64,000 bases of DNA from Hyphodiscus hymeniophilus (GCA_016508695.1 VNKQ01000007.1:1054001-1118000), one strand, 5' to 3'. Numbered from the stretch's first letter, positions 1 to 13,314 are shown. The notes: generated by a model not told the origin, from the letters alone. Translations and numbers: made by a program.

Positions 1-2715
1 CCACCCTGGAGGAACCTGGAACTCCCTCCCGGGCGTGTCCGGCATCGTGAAAGCGTTATTATCAGGCGTCATACCCGTCGAGGGAATAGTGCTGTAATCT
101 GGCTGCCCTGAAAAGAATGCAGACATGGATCGCGAATCCGCAGCCACTGGCACGCGAGCATTATGTGAGGATGCAGGACTCGTCTCATAAGACGCACCGC
201 CTGATCTCTGGCTATGCTTCAGATTTGCACGAGACTCAGAAGGCGTAGTTGAGTTTGGTGTTGGTCGATTCGAGTCCGAATTCCCTGTGTTTGGAGAGAA
301 GCTGCTATCGTTCGCATTACTACTTTCGCTGTTGACATATCCGCCACCACTCAATTCACCAGTTCCATATGTGGCTGTAGGTATATTGCCAAGAGCAAGT
401 CCTTGCAGTGTGCGGTGCACTTCTCCATTGTCCATATTCGTGTGGTCTGGAAGAGGAACCCAGTTTGGTTGATCACTAGAACCTGAAGTCGGATCCGACT
501 CGCGACGAAGAGTGTTTGCACCATCCGCGTTGACCGTATTATTGTCATCCATTGGGTTTGGTCCATCATTTTTCAAGAGGAAGCTGCATTCTTGCCGATG
601 AACGTTGCTGCGCGAAGCCCCACCCATCATTGGCATTTTCGCCGTGGACAAACCCAGCTATTTCGTTTAGCGATTGTTCTTCATCCAGACAGCTATGAGA
701 TACTTACGTTATCGTCGCTGTACGCAAAGATGCCTTTGAATTTGGGGTTCCGCATGCCAAGTCCTTCTAGATCAACGTCGAGTTGAACCAAGAAGGACTC
801 TGTCAGAGGGTTTTTCCTCTTCAAGGCGTTCATAGCCGAGAGAAGAAATCTCAGTGAATCTCCTGACTGGCTGTCATCTGGCCTGCTCTTCAAATATTGG
901 ACGAAAACGCGTGCTGCAACGTATAGGCAGAAAGATATGAACGGATTCATCTGACATTGTTAGCAGGCGCAAACCCCGGGACTAGAGTACTTACTGAAGA
1001 CAAATCCATGTGGGAAATCATCCGCATGATGCTTGCAATTTCATTCGCGGCTGTGATACACCGCACTTTGCTCTCCGCACTGATTGAAGCTGGAAGGCGG
1101 TTCTTCTCAGCCTTGTAGATAGCAGCTTGGTGTAAGCAAATCGTCGAGGTGTGAATGTTCATATTAGTAAAGACGATATTGGCGTTAGATAGGCCATTCG
1201 GTAATTTGAGATGTGAGGGCATAGAAAGCGATGTATTGAGTAAGATATTGTCCATATTCCTGTGACGCTTCCAGAATTCGCCATTCAAGTCATTGTCACG
1301 GTCATCAGCATCAGGACGGTGCAAATGGATGAGGTTTCGTCCAAACAAACATGCCATCAATACAATTCCTCCAAAAGCAGAAAGCTTCGAGGCTCCAGAA
1401 GGACTCATGGACTCTGCAAGTGATAATGTCCTCTCGGGCTTGCTCATCTCGAAGGCTTCGTCCGAGCCGGGTAGGTCTGTAAGAATGTCCCTCTCATCAA
1501 TGGTCATCGGCCAACCAGTTCCAATACTGGCGTAACGGTCCTCGGCAAAAGCCATCCAGAAAGTCCTGCGTCTCTCTTCTCTCTCGGTCCAATCTCGAGG
1601 CGGAGGTAGACACTGCTTGACATCCAAACCTGCTCCATCTAGTCTGTGCAAACCCATCATCTGACATAGACGGATGGCAGAGCCGGTGCTCATCCAAGCT
1701 CTTGGGAAGTACATCATCTTGAACTCATAGGATGCTAGAAGAACATGTGCCTGTGCATGCGCGATCGATATCATGTGTTCCCCGTGTCCTTTCATATAGT
1801 CACCCTCCATGTACTTTCGAGCTCTTTGATAGAAATGGTCTTTGAGATCCATGAACTTCTCCGTAACAGATGCAGCAAGAGTCCACATAGCATATCGCAA
1901 CGCAACTGGAGGACGTTGGTTTGGCGCAAGATTCATGGCCGCGAGATATCGATATTTGTGCATCATTGGAACCGAAGGATGTATTTTGTCAAAGTAAATT
2001 TGGTGCAATTCATCAATTGACTCCTGAGGAGGCAATGGTTCCTCCAAGCCGAGTCCAATCATTTCCCAAGTAAAGGTACTGTCATCAAGACCCATTCCCA
2101 TATTAATATCCGTAGGGAATGACATATCATCAAGAGGTGGCTGTGGCGATTCGCCATTGAAACGCCAGCGCTCGTCATTCACAATGCCCATAGATGGGGT
2201 AGGTATGCTGAAATCGGCCGCAGGAACAGTCCTAAGTCCAATACCACTGGTTGCGCTACCAAAGCTGGTCGGAGCGGATTCTGGTGTTGTAGCAGGAGGA
2301 TCTTGAGTCTTGAGCAGCGTCTCGACTTGTTCTGTAGGGCATGTTAGTATTTGCGGAGGCGGCGGGCTACATGCAGGAAGGCCAGCTCACTCAATCTCTC
2401 CTCCAGGGCTTTCACATAGCCTCGCTTTGGCCCAGACTTCCTCCGTACTTCGTCATACGCACAACTGTGTCCCAGTCTTGTACATGTCGAACAACTTGGT
2501 TTGGATCCATCGCATTTGAGCTTCCTCTTCCTACATATGATACACGCTATCCTCTTAGGCTTGGGTGCGTTCGCATCTCCTCCACTGGCAGCGTCTGCAT
2601 TCCTATATGTCTCCCCTGTTGGACTTCGCTGCCTCTTGTTTCGCCCATTGTTGCCCGTTGGCCGAGAGAGATCGTTGAAGTACTCCTCCGGAGGGGTATT
2701 CGAAGCAGATGACAT
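1..2715 (-). CDS. Zn2Cys6 (Gal4-type) transcription factor, C-terminus cut by window edge
   Basis: Exons on the minus strand are 2715-2391, 2331-995, 950-708 and 657-1; the gene continues past base 1. At least 854 residues are visible. Residues 58-85 form a canonical Gal4 zinc cluster with Cys at 58, 61, 68, 75, 78 and 85, preceded by a basic stretch. A short coiled-coil linker (EERLKQVETLL) spans the first splice junction. A fungal-specific transcription factor middle domain fills exon 2. Exons 3-4 carry a polar Ser/Asn/Pro-rich tail. The first ATG is used because it is the only one giving the intact cluster. The linker motif SGPKRGYVKALE occurs in CLR-1/ClrA-like and AtrR-like regulators. 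I cannot tell which of these it is, so no symbol is given. It should be a nuclear DNA-binding activator; its targets are unknown. Confidence 0.9.
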
Positions 2716-4488
2716 AATTCGAAAGGAGGCTTGTGTTGGCTCAGGTCTCGCCCTTTCAAATGCGCGTGTACTCCGACCGATTCTCCCTTCTCGCTGCACA
2801 AGTTCTCATGTGGAGCTCAGCTCGTTGTCGAAAATGTTGACGTCTGGTGAAACTGGCTGCTGCGCCGCTGACAAACGGCGCTTTAAAGAAAAAGTGTACA
2901 ATTCTAATCGCAAGCGCAATCAGAGGGATCTGATAAATCGACAGAGGTTTCGAGTGTTAAGTTAATCATTCAACTTGTATATTTATCCGGGCAATTCTTC
3001 CTGGTAGCAAGATACTCAACCCAAGCTGAGTTCCGTTCGAGGTTGAGAGTTTGCTGCTGGGGCCGGCACGCGCTACAACGGAAAGTCCGCTTCCAATCAC
3101 TCCGGACAGCAAACGCTCTGGTGACAGGACGTAGGAGAGGACTCCGATATACAGTAATGAATAGCTCTAAAGAAGAAGCAGCAGCAACCTCATAAAGGAT
3201 ATGGCGACGAGAACGTGCAAGAGTGGTCCAGAAGCATCGCTCCCCGTAATAAGGTCGTGAGTGTGGCAGTGCGTGCGAGCGAAATGAGTTGACTACCACC
3301 AGGCCTGATGATTGATTGATTGCACTTTATCCACGCACCTTCAAAAATGATTCAGACGGGCATGATCGAGCATCCTCCACCACTATCCACCAAGTATGCA
3401 TTGCGTCCTCAAGGCACCAGCTTTTGGTTTCGTAAGCTAGGGAGGGGAATCTGGTGGAAACAGCCAGTGAGAGAAAAGCTCCAAAACGCATTCTATGCGA
3501 GTATCCTTGCTCGTCCTTCCTTATTGCCTGTCCTAAGACAACCCACAGTTCGCAGGGCTGAAATAGGAGAGAGATATCGCCAAATCAGGGCGGCGGTGTG
3601 CAAACCCTTTGCGGCCGTACTGGCGGTATAAAGCAGTCGGTCTAATATTTCCTCCGACTGAGCAGACCACATACCGACTCCTCTTCGATTCCACAAAAGG
3701 ACAAAGAACCCTTCGAGAACAGAATTGGACCATGCTACCGTGTCTGCTGGCAATGGCATGACTTGGATGTGTGCGATGACGATGCTTCCTCGTGGCCCTG
3801 AGTTGCCTTCCCTGCCGAGGTCAGGTCGACATCCACGTGAGTTCGTGTCAAGGGAATTGATAGATACCTACCTCCATGATGGCCGAGTGGGACACCCTCC
3901 AGAAGACCTCAGCCGTCCCAGATGGCGAATGGAACACGATCTTTGTCACACGACTCACACCAATCATGAAAGTCTATCTCAAAATAACTGAAGGGTCTTT
4001 GGCCAGTATTGACCGTCCAGATCAGCATTCAGTAGTTTATGTCCTAAATAAGGATCAGTAAGCCATGTTTCCCAATCATCGTTCTTTGTGTTGAAGCGGA
4101 AAGATGAATGTGCATGAAGGGGGTGTAGAGATGAAGCTTGAAGAAACTATCTCCAACTTTGTATGGAAAATTGCCCAGTGTGCCCAAGTCTCAGGTACAG
4201 TGCTTGCCAGAATCCAGTTCTCCAGCAGGCGCCAGTTCGCTCAATACCGAGTCATGGCTTGTAGAGCACTGGCTTCTCAGCAGCATGAGCAGGAGTATCA
4301 TAATTCAATGAAGCGATGGCTTAGATCTCGCCGATGGACCCCTTAGTGACACTGACTGTCCAATAAACCTTCCCTCTGTGGCCTTACATGCTTCTCACGC
4401 AAGCCTTGAACATAATTGGTACTCAATGTCACTTGTTGAGTAAGATATGGATACCGGAATTGTATTTGTGATTTGCTGAATGATCAAG
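2716..4488. other. Intergenic: upstream region of the Zn2Cys6 gene
   Basis: This 1.8 kb stretch lies between the start of the zinc-cluster gene and the stop of the TEX1-like gene. Both genes are on the minus strand, so most of it should be promoter and 5' leader of the regulator. Only short open frames occur (for example 3320-3631 and 3876-4061), with no recognisable domain or splice pattern. I see no RNA gene. Confidence 0.6.
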
Positions 4489-5729
4489 CTATCTTCTCTC
4501 TGGATCAACGCCGATGATCTTCAATGTACCAACATCCGCATATGCTAGACAGTACCGAGTTGGATGCCAAGCAACAATGGGGCAAGGACCTGCAGTCTTC
4601 ATAGAATGAACGTACTCTCCGGTTTCCGCATGCGCAATCTCCAATCCAGATCCTTCGTCACTACCTCCAACGATGAAGCTGCCATCAAAGCTGAAGCTGA
4701 TGCTCCTGACTGGACCCGTCATATCGATCAGCGTACGTTGGCAGATCCAGTCGGTGGTGTCCCACATGGCTATGATCGAATCGGAGCCGCCAGTGGCAAG
4801 CCATCTTGCTGTAGGTTGCATCTCGATCGAGATACAGGAGGAGGTATGGCCGTTCAACGTGAATGGGGTGGTGGGGTCATAACTTAGGTGAAAGATCGGT
4901 TTGAATTCCGGATAGGATAGGATCTTGACACTACCTTCTCCAGTGGTGAGGAATATCTTCTTGCCACCCCAGCAAAATGTCATTTGGTTCGTTTGGACGT
5001 TCTGTTGATGGGAAGCAATTGGTGTTGATTGGGTAGGGGAGAGTACAAAAATGTTATCGGCCTATATCGTCATTTCAGTAATGTATCAAAACAGCTTCAG
5101 ACATCCATATGCCATCTACCATTGACAGACGTGAAGGAGGAATGACATACTTTATTACCGACAACAAGGCTTTCGCCATCCGGAGCCCAAGCCAGGGTGA
5201 AGGCATCTCCAAGACCTTTCACCTCGTTAATGACAGCTTTGGTTCGCACGTCCCAGAACTTTACAGCTCCGTCACTATAGATGACCTTGGATTCAGCATG
5301 ACTCTTCTAGAAGTAAGAGGGGAGCGCTAGAGACAGTATGCGCGTCCATTTTGTCACTACCTGGACAACTTGGCAGACAAAACAAGCAAACATAGGCAAC
5401 GAACCTGCTAACACTACACAATTCCGCATCCTTGACAGGGTTGAATGCTACCTTCTCTATTGGGGCAAGATGGCCTTTGAGTTCAGTTGAATATTTGACG
5501 TTTGGTCTGTCAGGATTCCAACTTGAGCAGTATTAGCAAAGCCTAAGGTGAAGAGTTCGGCAACTTACACCCGTAATGTCTTGTCCGCTGAACCCGCTGC
5601 AATCAAAGTTCCTAAAGGATTCCAGGCAATCGAGCGTAAGCTGTGAACTTGATCGTCAGCAAACTTTAAGGTCATACTACGTATTGCACACAATGGCAAC
5701 ATGGTGGAGGCTTGTTCAGAGTATGCCAT
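4489..5729 (-). CDS. TEX1: THO complex subunit Tex1/THOC3, WD40 protein
   Basis: Minus-strand exons are 5729-5569, 5521-5405, 5274-5151 and 5061-4489, encoding 324 residues. The protein is a run of WD40 blades: HSLRSIAWNP, GHLAPIEKVAFNP, GDAFTLAWAPDG, GHTSSCISIE, GPVRSISFSFDG and CPIVAWHPTR. Their order and spacing follow THOC3/Tex1. By family, it sits in the THO/TREX complex, which couples transcription elongation to mRNP packaging and nuclear export. The start is the ATG at 5729; a longer frame upstream begins only with TTG. The second intron appears to use the donor GTTCGT, which is unusual, but the splice gives a gap-free blade (VSSDGAVKFWD). It lies head-to-head with RIC1. Confidence 0.88.
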
Positions 5730-6623
5730 TCTGACGTTGGCATGAAGAACGAACTTGACTCTGGTCAATTAATATACGCGAAGTTTAGGCCGGCTTTCGA
5801 CGGGCCGAACTCCTCCACGCCATGTTGCTATTATCATAAGTGAATCTGCATGTCAAAAACGTGGACAATGTAGACCGTTCAGGACGCTCGTCCTGAGCAA
5901 CATTGCCACATCTGCCACTCGGAAAGAGATATTACGAGATTGCATGAGAATCAAAGAGCCTTTTTGACTGACCTTTGGAAACCAACCCCTCTAGATGAGC
6001 CTGGGTCATGATAGGCTTGCGTTCTCAAAGCGCTGAAATGAGAAGAAAATCTGTCTTTCGAGATGTGTTGCCGTGGGCGAGCCATTGGGGTCATTGGGCC
6101 CAAGGCAATAGGATGATGATCCGACTGCAATAGAGTTGGATTTGACTATTTCCTATCAAATGAAATGGCCGTTTAGTTGTACCTCCCACAACTTGAGTTC
6201 ATATATGGGCTCTGCGTCGTGACTCGAGATGCTCGATGTGGATACGTTACCGAATAGATACTAATCTCGAATGTAAAGAATAGCAAGTTGAACTTCTTGC
6301 CAATTGCAGAATGTCCGGTGATTCCACGTATTTGTATAGATTGTGTCTAGAGAGATATGAAGGAGACAGAAAGGTCTCCAGTTTGGGAGTACTGTATGTT
6401 AACCCCCTGTCCTAGTGTCTCGGCATGTCAGCTTTTGCCCAATCACAGCTGCATTTCAGGACGCTTCATTAACATCTGTACCTGAACTTGAACCTCTCCA
6501 GTCAAATCCTCTGTAATTAAGGATTATCAACAATAGAGCTTTGATCTGCTCATGCTGTATCCATGCACCGCTCCGCTGGGATGCGACTTCATGAGTGAGC
6601 TATCCGGTGGAATTGCATGAGCC
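5730..6623. promoter_or_regulatory. Shared divergent upstream region of TEX1 and RIC1
   Basis: About 0.9 kb separates the two divergent start codons and must carry both promoters. I see no coding frame with support and no obvious TATA element that I would place confidently. Confidence 0.5.
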
Positions 6624-9600
6624 ATGTACTGGCCCATTGGAGCTCCCCGGATATATGCAGCAAGCAGCAGCAAAGCATCGAACGATCGCATCCTCGAGTC
6701 TGATGACGATGCCGAGTCGCGCGAGACGACAGAAGGCAGTGGGTCGTTTTTAAATGCACCTAGCATCGAATTGGAAGGAGGCACGAATGGGGATGGGGAA
6801 CGATGGCGGGATGGAGCTACGACTCCAATGACTCCTACAACACCAGGCATAAAGCCAGTCGAACATGACGATCAACAGCATCTTTCTACGGGATTCTTCG
6901 GGCAAGATGGATCAGGTCCGGCCTTTCAATCAAGACAAGCGGATAAGGAGCCTTTGCTGGCGCTGAGGATATCTAGAACTGGGCATCTCTTTGCGGTCAT
7001 CACCTTGACAACCTTGACAGTATGGCAGACAAAGGTACGGATTTTCGAATGCTATCTTTGCACCCACTAATGGTTTTGGTAGCCAACTGCCATTCTAGCC
7101 GTAGTCATACGATCCCAAAAGTCATTAGAAACATACGGTCCGAACGTATCTTTACTTGTTAGACCCGACTCTGCGATTTTCGTTGTTCAGACCACTCGCG
7201 GATACCTCATCACATACACATTGGCTACCGATCCAAACGCGCGCGTCTATAAACCCCACTTTGCAAGCCATACCAGTGGTCAAACCCGGAGATCAAGCAA
7301 TTTCAGCGGAGCGAGGAACCAAGGTGGAGACAGGATACTTTGGGGACCTGGAGAAGGTGGAGGAGTACGAGAAGTGAGCATACGATTTAGAATGGTGATT
7401 AAAGTGGATGCTGGTATCGGAAAAGTATTGGCACTGGATGAAGAGCTAGTGGTTGCGACTCAAAAACCTGCAGCTGTTCAGTGCATCAGATGGACTCCCG
7501 ACAGTACCGGAAATCAGACAAGCACAGAGCTCTTCAGCCGCATGGAATGGTTACCGAAGAGGACAAACGTCACGGAGATGATTCACGATAGGCCCATGAA
7601 TTTGTCGACCTGGATTACCAATGACGGCAGGGCATACGCCGTGCAACGGCTTCCTCTCCAGAAGGATGCTGAGGCTCCTCAAAGGCTATTTCGGGGTTAT
7701 TGTTTCCACGCTTCAGAGACTCCTGAATTGTATGCTGTAAAGGCAACCATCAATGCAAGGTTCTCTCTGATCGCTGTAGGATGCGCAGATGGCTCAATTC
7801 AGGTATACACGGCCAGAGATTACGTGGGTAATATACCATCCTCGCACGTCCATAAGTTATCCATCTCAAAACAATCCTCGGGAAACTTGACATGCTTGAG
7901 TTACTCGCCTGATGGCTACTGCCTCTTTGCTGGATATGAAAATGGCTGGGCTACGTGGAGTGTATTTGGCAAGTCAGGCGCAACGAGCTTCGGAGCCGAC
8001 AGGGCAATTTCTGAGGAACATGGCGAATGCTGGCTTGACGGTGTTAAAGAGGCGACCTGGCTTGGAGGTGGATCCGAGATATTGATTATTGGTCGGGATG
8101 ACGATCGTATATGGACGTTGGAGATGGCTCGGAGCGCGATCACCGGCTGCTATGCGTCTGCGAACATCTCTCGTACCTTGCTCCAGACCACGTCAAGCTT
8201 GATGATCTATCGAGGCTACGACTCGCCCGATCTGACTACTATCTCGGCCGAATCATCTTTGTGGCATAATGCGCAAATTCCTTCGAGCTATCTGGTAGAC
8301 CAATGGCCTATGCGATGCTCAGTAATCTCGGCAGATGGAAGATACGTTGCAGTTGCAGGCCGCCGTGGCTTGGCACACTACAGTATACACAGTGGAAGAT
8401 GGAAAACCTTCGTCAATGAGAATATGGAGAACGAATTCCAAGTCAGAGGAGGAATGTGCTGGCACCAACACATACTGGTTGCTGCAGTCGAAGCTGGAGA
8501 TTCTTTTGAGCTCCGGCTCTTCTCGCGTGAATCGGCGCTCGATAGCTCGCTGATGCTTCATGTGCAAGCGTTACCTGCGCCAGTAGTTCTCATTGCACCT
8601 TCTGGGGAAGACTCCTTGCTAGTTTATACCTACGACAACCTGCTATACCACTACATATTCACGGCAGTATCTGACACCATTAAACTTGTGCAAGTGGGAC
8701 AAATAGCGTTTCACGGCATAGTAAGGTCTCCTGCCAGAGTCCGAGGCCTAAGTTGGATCTTGCCTGATGATCAATTGCTTGAAGGAGATCCATCTCAAGA
8801 TGTTGCACTCGCCACCGTTCTTTTCCTCGTGGATGGCAAACTAGTTCTTCTACAACCATCTTTCACCGAGGAACAGAAATTGAAATACGACATGCGGGTC
8901 ATTGCACAGAATGTCGAGTATTATGCTTTAATGAGAGATCAGCCATTTGCGAGCCCTCCTCGGGAAACCGGGACACTGTCGAATGGCTCAAGTAGTGAGA
9001 ATCAGACGCCAAACGAAGGGAACGGACTTCGGGACTCTTTGTGGACTTTTGAAGGCAATGATATGAAGGTTTGGCCTGATGTTCAGGATGTTCTTCGATC
9101 CGCTCCCTCAGAGCTTGGAAGAGAATTGCCTCCTATGGCTTCGATACCTGTTGACTTCTATCCCTTGTCAGTTTTGCTTGGCAAGGGTATTCTGCTGGGT
9201 CTGGAGCCTGACATAGTCCAACGTCGTGATGTCAACTTTGCGTATTTCAGACTCACGATCAGGGTATTATCTCTATCTCTGTCAAGTAACGATCTCTCTA
9301 ACATGATCACAGACTCACCTGTTCATCCCTCAAGTCCTGCGATTCCATCTGGCTCGATACGACTCGTCGTCGGCACTACATCTTGCTCAACAGTACCAAA
9401 ATTTGGAGTACTTTGCTCATTCTCTCGAGGTTCTCCTTCATAATGTTCTTGACGAAGAGGTCGACACATCTCCACCACCAGAAACAGCACTTTTGCCGGG
9501 CGTATTGTCTTTTCTCTCTTCATTTACCCAATATCTTGACATCGTGGTGCAATGTACTCGGAAAACAGAGGTCCGATCATGGCGCACTCTATTCGCATAT

Positions 9601-10053
9601 TTGCCCCCGCCGCAGGAGCTCTTCGAAGAGTCACTGCAGAGGGGGTCACTAAAAACTGCCGGTGGATATTTGCTCATCCTTCACACTTTCGAGGAACTAA
9701 GCTCGAGCTCGGAGCAATTGGTTCGTCTACTTTCGAGAGCGAAGGATGAGGAAGACTGGGAATTATGTAAAGAGTTGGCGAGATTCCTTACAGCATTGGA
9801 TGAAAGTGGCGCTACATTAAGAGAGGCACTGGAGATGGTGAACCTAAAAAGTCCGAGAGACGAACGAGAAAGCAGCAGTTTCCTGTTTGAAGGGTCGAGA
9901 CTCAAGGTCCCGAGCCTGGTTAGGCGCTCTCCTCGCAGCATCAATGGGGCAAGCGATAGTGACAGGTCAAGTAGTGGGAGTCGGAGTCCACATACAATGG
10001 ATAGTAGTTCCCAAGATTATTTCTCGCAGCACAGCGATGTTGCTGGGCTGTAG
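6624..10053 (+). CDS. RIC1: RIC1, subunit of the Ypt6/Rab6 guanine nucleotide exchange factor
   Basis: Exons are 6624-7034, 7083-9263 and 9313-10053, encoding 1110 residues. The N-terminal half is a WD40 propeller (for example LTCLSYSPDGYCLFAGYENGW). The C-terminal third is the helical RIC1 domain, recognisable from its entry THLFIPQVLRFHLARYDSS, which is made contiguous only by splicing out the second intron. The tail after about residue 1045 is Ser-rich and probably disordered. In yeast, Ric1 with Rgp1 activates the Golgi GTPase Ypt6 for endosome-to-Golgi retrograde traffic. An acidic, low-complexity insert near residues 20-80 (SDDDAESRETTEG) is typical of filamentous fungal versions. Both introns have good donors and acceptors. 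Identification is strong. Confidence 0.92.
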
Positions 10054-10560
10054 ATGCTTGGATTTTGCGGCATGGCAGGCGTTCAGGTGGCAGTTACCCT
10101 CTTGAACATAGGAATCAGAGTCAAATAAAACAGTCGATAAACATTTATTTCGTAGTTCTTATGCTAGAGCCTGCTTCTCACACCAACTAGTCACTGAGTC
10201 ACTCAAACGCAGCTAACACTCAATCAGCGGTGAGAAAAGATAACCTAATAACGAGGACTTATGGAACGCCGAATCGCTCACATTATGTGGAAGATCAGAC
10301 CTTCAGAATAATGGATATCACTTTCTTCATACTGTAGGTGGTCAATTTTCGTTCACTCAGAAACGGATGCCTCTCTGACCGGAAACGGTGCTTATCGCCT
10401 GCCGTAATCTGCCCCTCCATGAAATCATTCGCTTGGAAGAGCCTCACTTACCCTACATACGGCAACAACACAACTCGAGATCTACTTTCAAGAACGACGT
10501 CGAAGTTGTCAACACCTTGGCAAGTGCCCTACCAGCACATGCTAAAGGGCCACTGCGACC
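10054..10560. other. Intergenic between RIC1 and CK2 beta
   Basis: This 0.5 kb stretch lies between two plus-strand genes. It should hold the RIC1 terminator and the promoter and leader of the CK2 beta gene. Short frames at 10338-10621 run into the CK2 beta first exon in other frames and have no family signal. Confidence 0.5.
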
Positions 10561-12099
10561 ATGGACGACTTCAACAGTGAAACAGACAGTGACTACACAA
10601 GTTACTGGAGAGATTGGGTAAGTTGACCATTTTCCTCTACCTTGCGCGCCCCGCGATCCAGGGATTGGCGGAAAGCAACACACAGGATCCTGATAGAAGG
10701 GAAACAATGTCGAGAGAAGTGAATAGATTCACTGGCGCCTTCTGAAGCGAGTCTGCGGCGTCATCGTATTGCCGACAGGATGCGCCTTATAATGCGTGCA
10801 TTGGCGGTTCAAAGCGACTTTGCGTCAACAATACGGCGACATCATTGTCACGGTCTACTACACTGCACGACTCATCACGTTAATCAATATGGCGGACTGC
10901 CACGGTATTTCGAAAGCTAAATACTTGGGCTCGCTTTCCCCACATCCTCCACATTCAGATCAACTCAAGAGATCCTCCCACCACCTCAGCGATATCGAAG
11001 TCGAAGCAAAGCGGCTTCACACCGAGCCAGCAATGGCTGCAAACAATGCCGAGGCTTTCAGCCAGAACTACTTAGGAAATCTCACGGACTTCACCACCAG
11101 CAGTAGCGACTCTCTCTATGGCATCGCAGACTTGGGAGAGCTCTCCAAGGCTTTGAATGCGGCGGAGGAAGCTGAACAATTGCGCCTTGCCTCTTCTCCG
11201 GATACCTGGACTGGACGCGTCTGGAGCCCTACTCTCTTCCTGCTTCGTTCGATGTACGTTTGCTGACAACTTCACTTCTAGTTCATTTCTTCCCGTGGTA
11301 ACGAATACTTCTGCGAGATCGATGAAGACTACCTTACCGACCGCTTCAATCTCACTGGCCTCAACACGGAGGTTCAATACTACCAGTATGCTCTTGACCT
11401 AGTCACCGATGTGTTCGATCTTGATTGCGATGATGAGATGCGAGAGACCATTGAGAAGTCTGCCAGACACCTTTACGGACTCGTCCATGCTCGTTACATT
11501 GTTACAACCCGCGGTTTGGCTAAGATGGTAAGCCGTTTTCATACTCGAAGTGAATATATCAAAGTAATTATGGGGCTAATTTTGCCTTACAGCTTGAAAA
11601 GTACAAGAAGGCAGATTTTGGCAAATGCCCACGCGTCATGTGCAAGGCTCACCCTCTTCTCCCGATGGGCCAGTCGGACAACCCCAACGTCAAGGCAGTC
11701 AAGCTCTACTGTGCTCGGTGCGAAGACCTCTACAACCCCAAATCCTCTCGACACTCTGTTATCGACGGCGCATACTTCGGTACTTCGTTCCATAACATCA
11801 TCTTCCAGGTCTACCCCGCCTTGATCCCTGTCAAGAGCACTGAACGATACGTTCCCAGAATCTACGGTTTCAAGGTCCATGCCCCTGCTACGCTGATCAG
11901 ATGGCAACATAACGATCGTGATGAGATGAGACGCCGCCTCCGCAAGCTTGAGATCGATAGTGGTTTCAAGGATGATGATGGCAACGTTGCGGACGATTCA
12001 GAGGAAGATGAAGAAGAAGAAGAAGAAGAGGAGCCCGAACCGGAAGGCATGGAGAATGGAGAGATGATGGAGGGAGGCGAATTGACCAACCAAATCTAA
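10561..12099 (+). CDS. ckb1: Casein kinase 2 regulatory (beta) subunit
   Basis: Exons are 10561-10617, 11282-11527 and 11593-12099, encoding 269 residues. Exon 1 supplies only 19 residues (MDDFNSETDSDYTSYWRDW), a block strongly conserved in fungal CK2 beta. Exon 2 carries the acidic DLDCDDEMRE region and the NEYFCEIDEDYL segment. Exon 3 has the zinc ribbon with Cys113 and Cys118 plus Cys141 and Cys144, which dimerises the subunit, and the PRIYGFKVH segment. A very acidic C-terminal tail (Glu-rich, about residues 230-256) follows. By family, the beta dimer scaffolds the CK2 holoenzyme and directs substrate choice. The first intron is 664 nt, far longer than any other coding intron here, and contains an open frame discussed in the findings. 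Confidence 0.95.
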
Positions 12100-13314
12100 G
12101 CACTCATTGTTTGGACAGTTGATTGCCGACGAACTGCTGCTCTTCTTTCATAAATCGTTTTAGGGATGGATGTTATGGTATGCACTGCTAGGCGTTGGGA
12201 CAGGTATTCGTGAATACTGGCGCACTATCCTCCGTCGCTGCTTGCCTCAGAATGGCTAGCATAGAAGTATTAAACTTCGTTGATTTCAATCTGTCTTCTG
12301 CGGATGCTTGAAGGTGATATGATGCCAACCGGACCTGACCCAAAGATTTCATAGGACTCTGGAGATAACGCTTCCGGCTAGAACGGTGATGTTGATGATC
12401 AAGCACTGCTCCGAGAGTTCAAAATAAATGTGATAAACTACACTGGAACCTCAGTCCCAACACCACGCGTATTTCTTCTCCCAAAAAAACCTTTGGTATC
12501 CTAGTTCAAGACCATCGGTATAGTCTGCTTGAACTTCTTCGAAAGGCGACATATCACGGAGAACCGTCATTTGAAAAGAGGCGATAGTTGTCCTACTATC
12601 CAATCACCGGGGCCCCGAAGCTAGACTGAGGATCAAAGCCCAGTTCTTCTACGCAAGTATGGATTTCATGATCGAGTTCAAATATCCCTCGCCTCGAGTC
12701 CTAGACGATGATACGGATGAAATTGAAGACCTTACGAGACTTTCTATCGAGGCACTTCGATTACAAGAATGGGAAAGCTAGGCGGTTTTAATTTTCGGAA
12801 GGTTGTGCGGCCCAGAGCAGGATCAGTTCTGGCTTTTACTAATTTGTATTTCAGATAGAGGTGGAATAAAAGGCCACGGGAGCTTGTAGATTACGAAGGA
12901 AGTGATGAGATGAGTCGGCGTTGAAGAGAAGAAGGTCAATGCTCTAATGGAATCTAGCTTCCAGCCTGCATTTACAAACCTACAGTTCGCGAAACTGATA
13001 CGAGAAGCAGGCTACTGACATACTGAAGGCCACTTCAAACGCGGAAAGATGTATATCTCTCCTCTAGACCTTGAAACTATACAACAGGTCTCAAAATGGA
13101 CTTTTTCAATCCAGATATATCCAGATATGATCAGGTATCGAAACGCCAATGCCATGCAGTTTCCCACCTGGGTCTTGTAAGTATAACAGACGCTCCGCAA
13201 CGCAATGTCAGCGCTCATGCCCATATAACACAGTACATCTCTCTACCTTATCACTTCCCGCACCTATTATATTACCCTCGCGCCTAGGCTCACGTGTTGT
13301 CCAATGACCAAGGA
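12100..13314. other. Convergent intergenic region
   Basis: This 1.2 kb stretch lies between the 3' ends of CK2 beta and the VSB1-like gene, so it should contain two terminators. A 40-codon ATG frame at 12660-12782 has a codon-like acidic composition but no recognisable family. A CACGTG hexamer is at 13291-13296, just past the transporter stop. Confidence 0.5.

Noticed and set aside
2501..2965. 154-codon plus-strand frame over the zinc-cluster exon
   Set aside because: It is antisense to the well-supported Zn2Cys6 domain and has no family signal.
5565..5768. Longer TEX1 N-terminus starting upstream of 5729
   Set aside because: The extended frame begins with TTG, not ATG. The ATG at 5729 gives a sensible protein.
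11254..11281. A 28-nt intron joining the open frame in the CK2 beta intron to exon 2
   Set aside because: Too short for a spliceosomal intron here, and the phases do not match.
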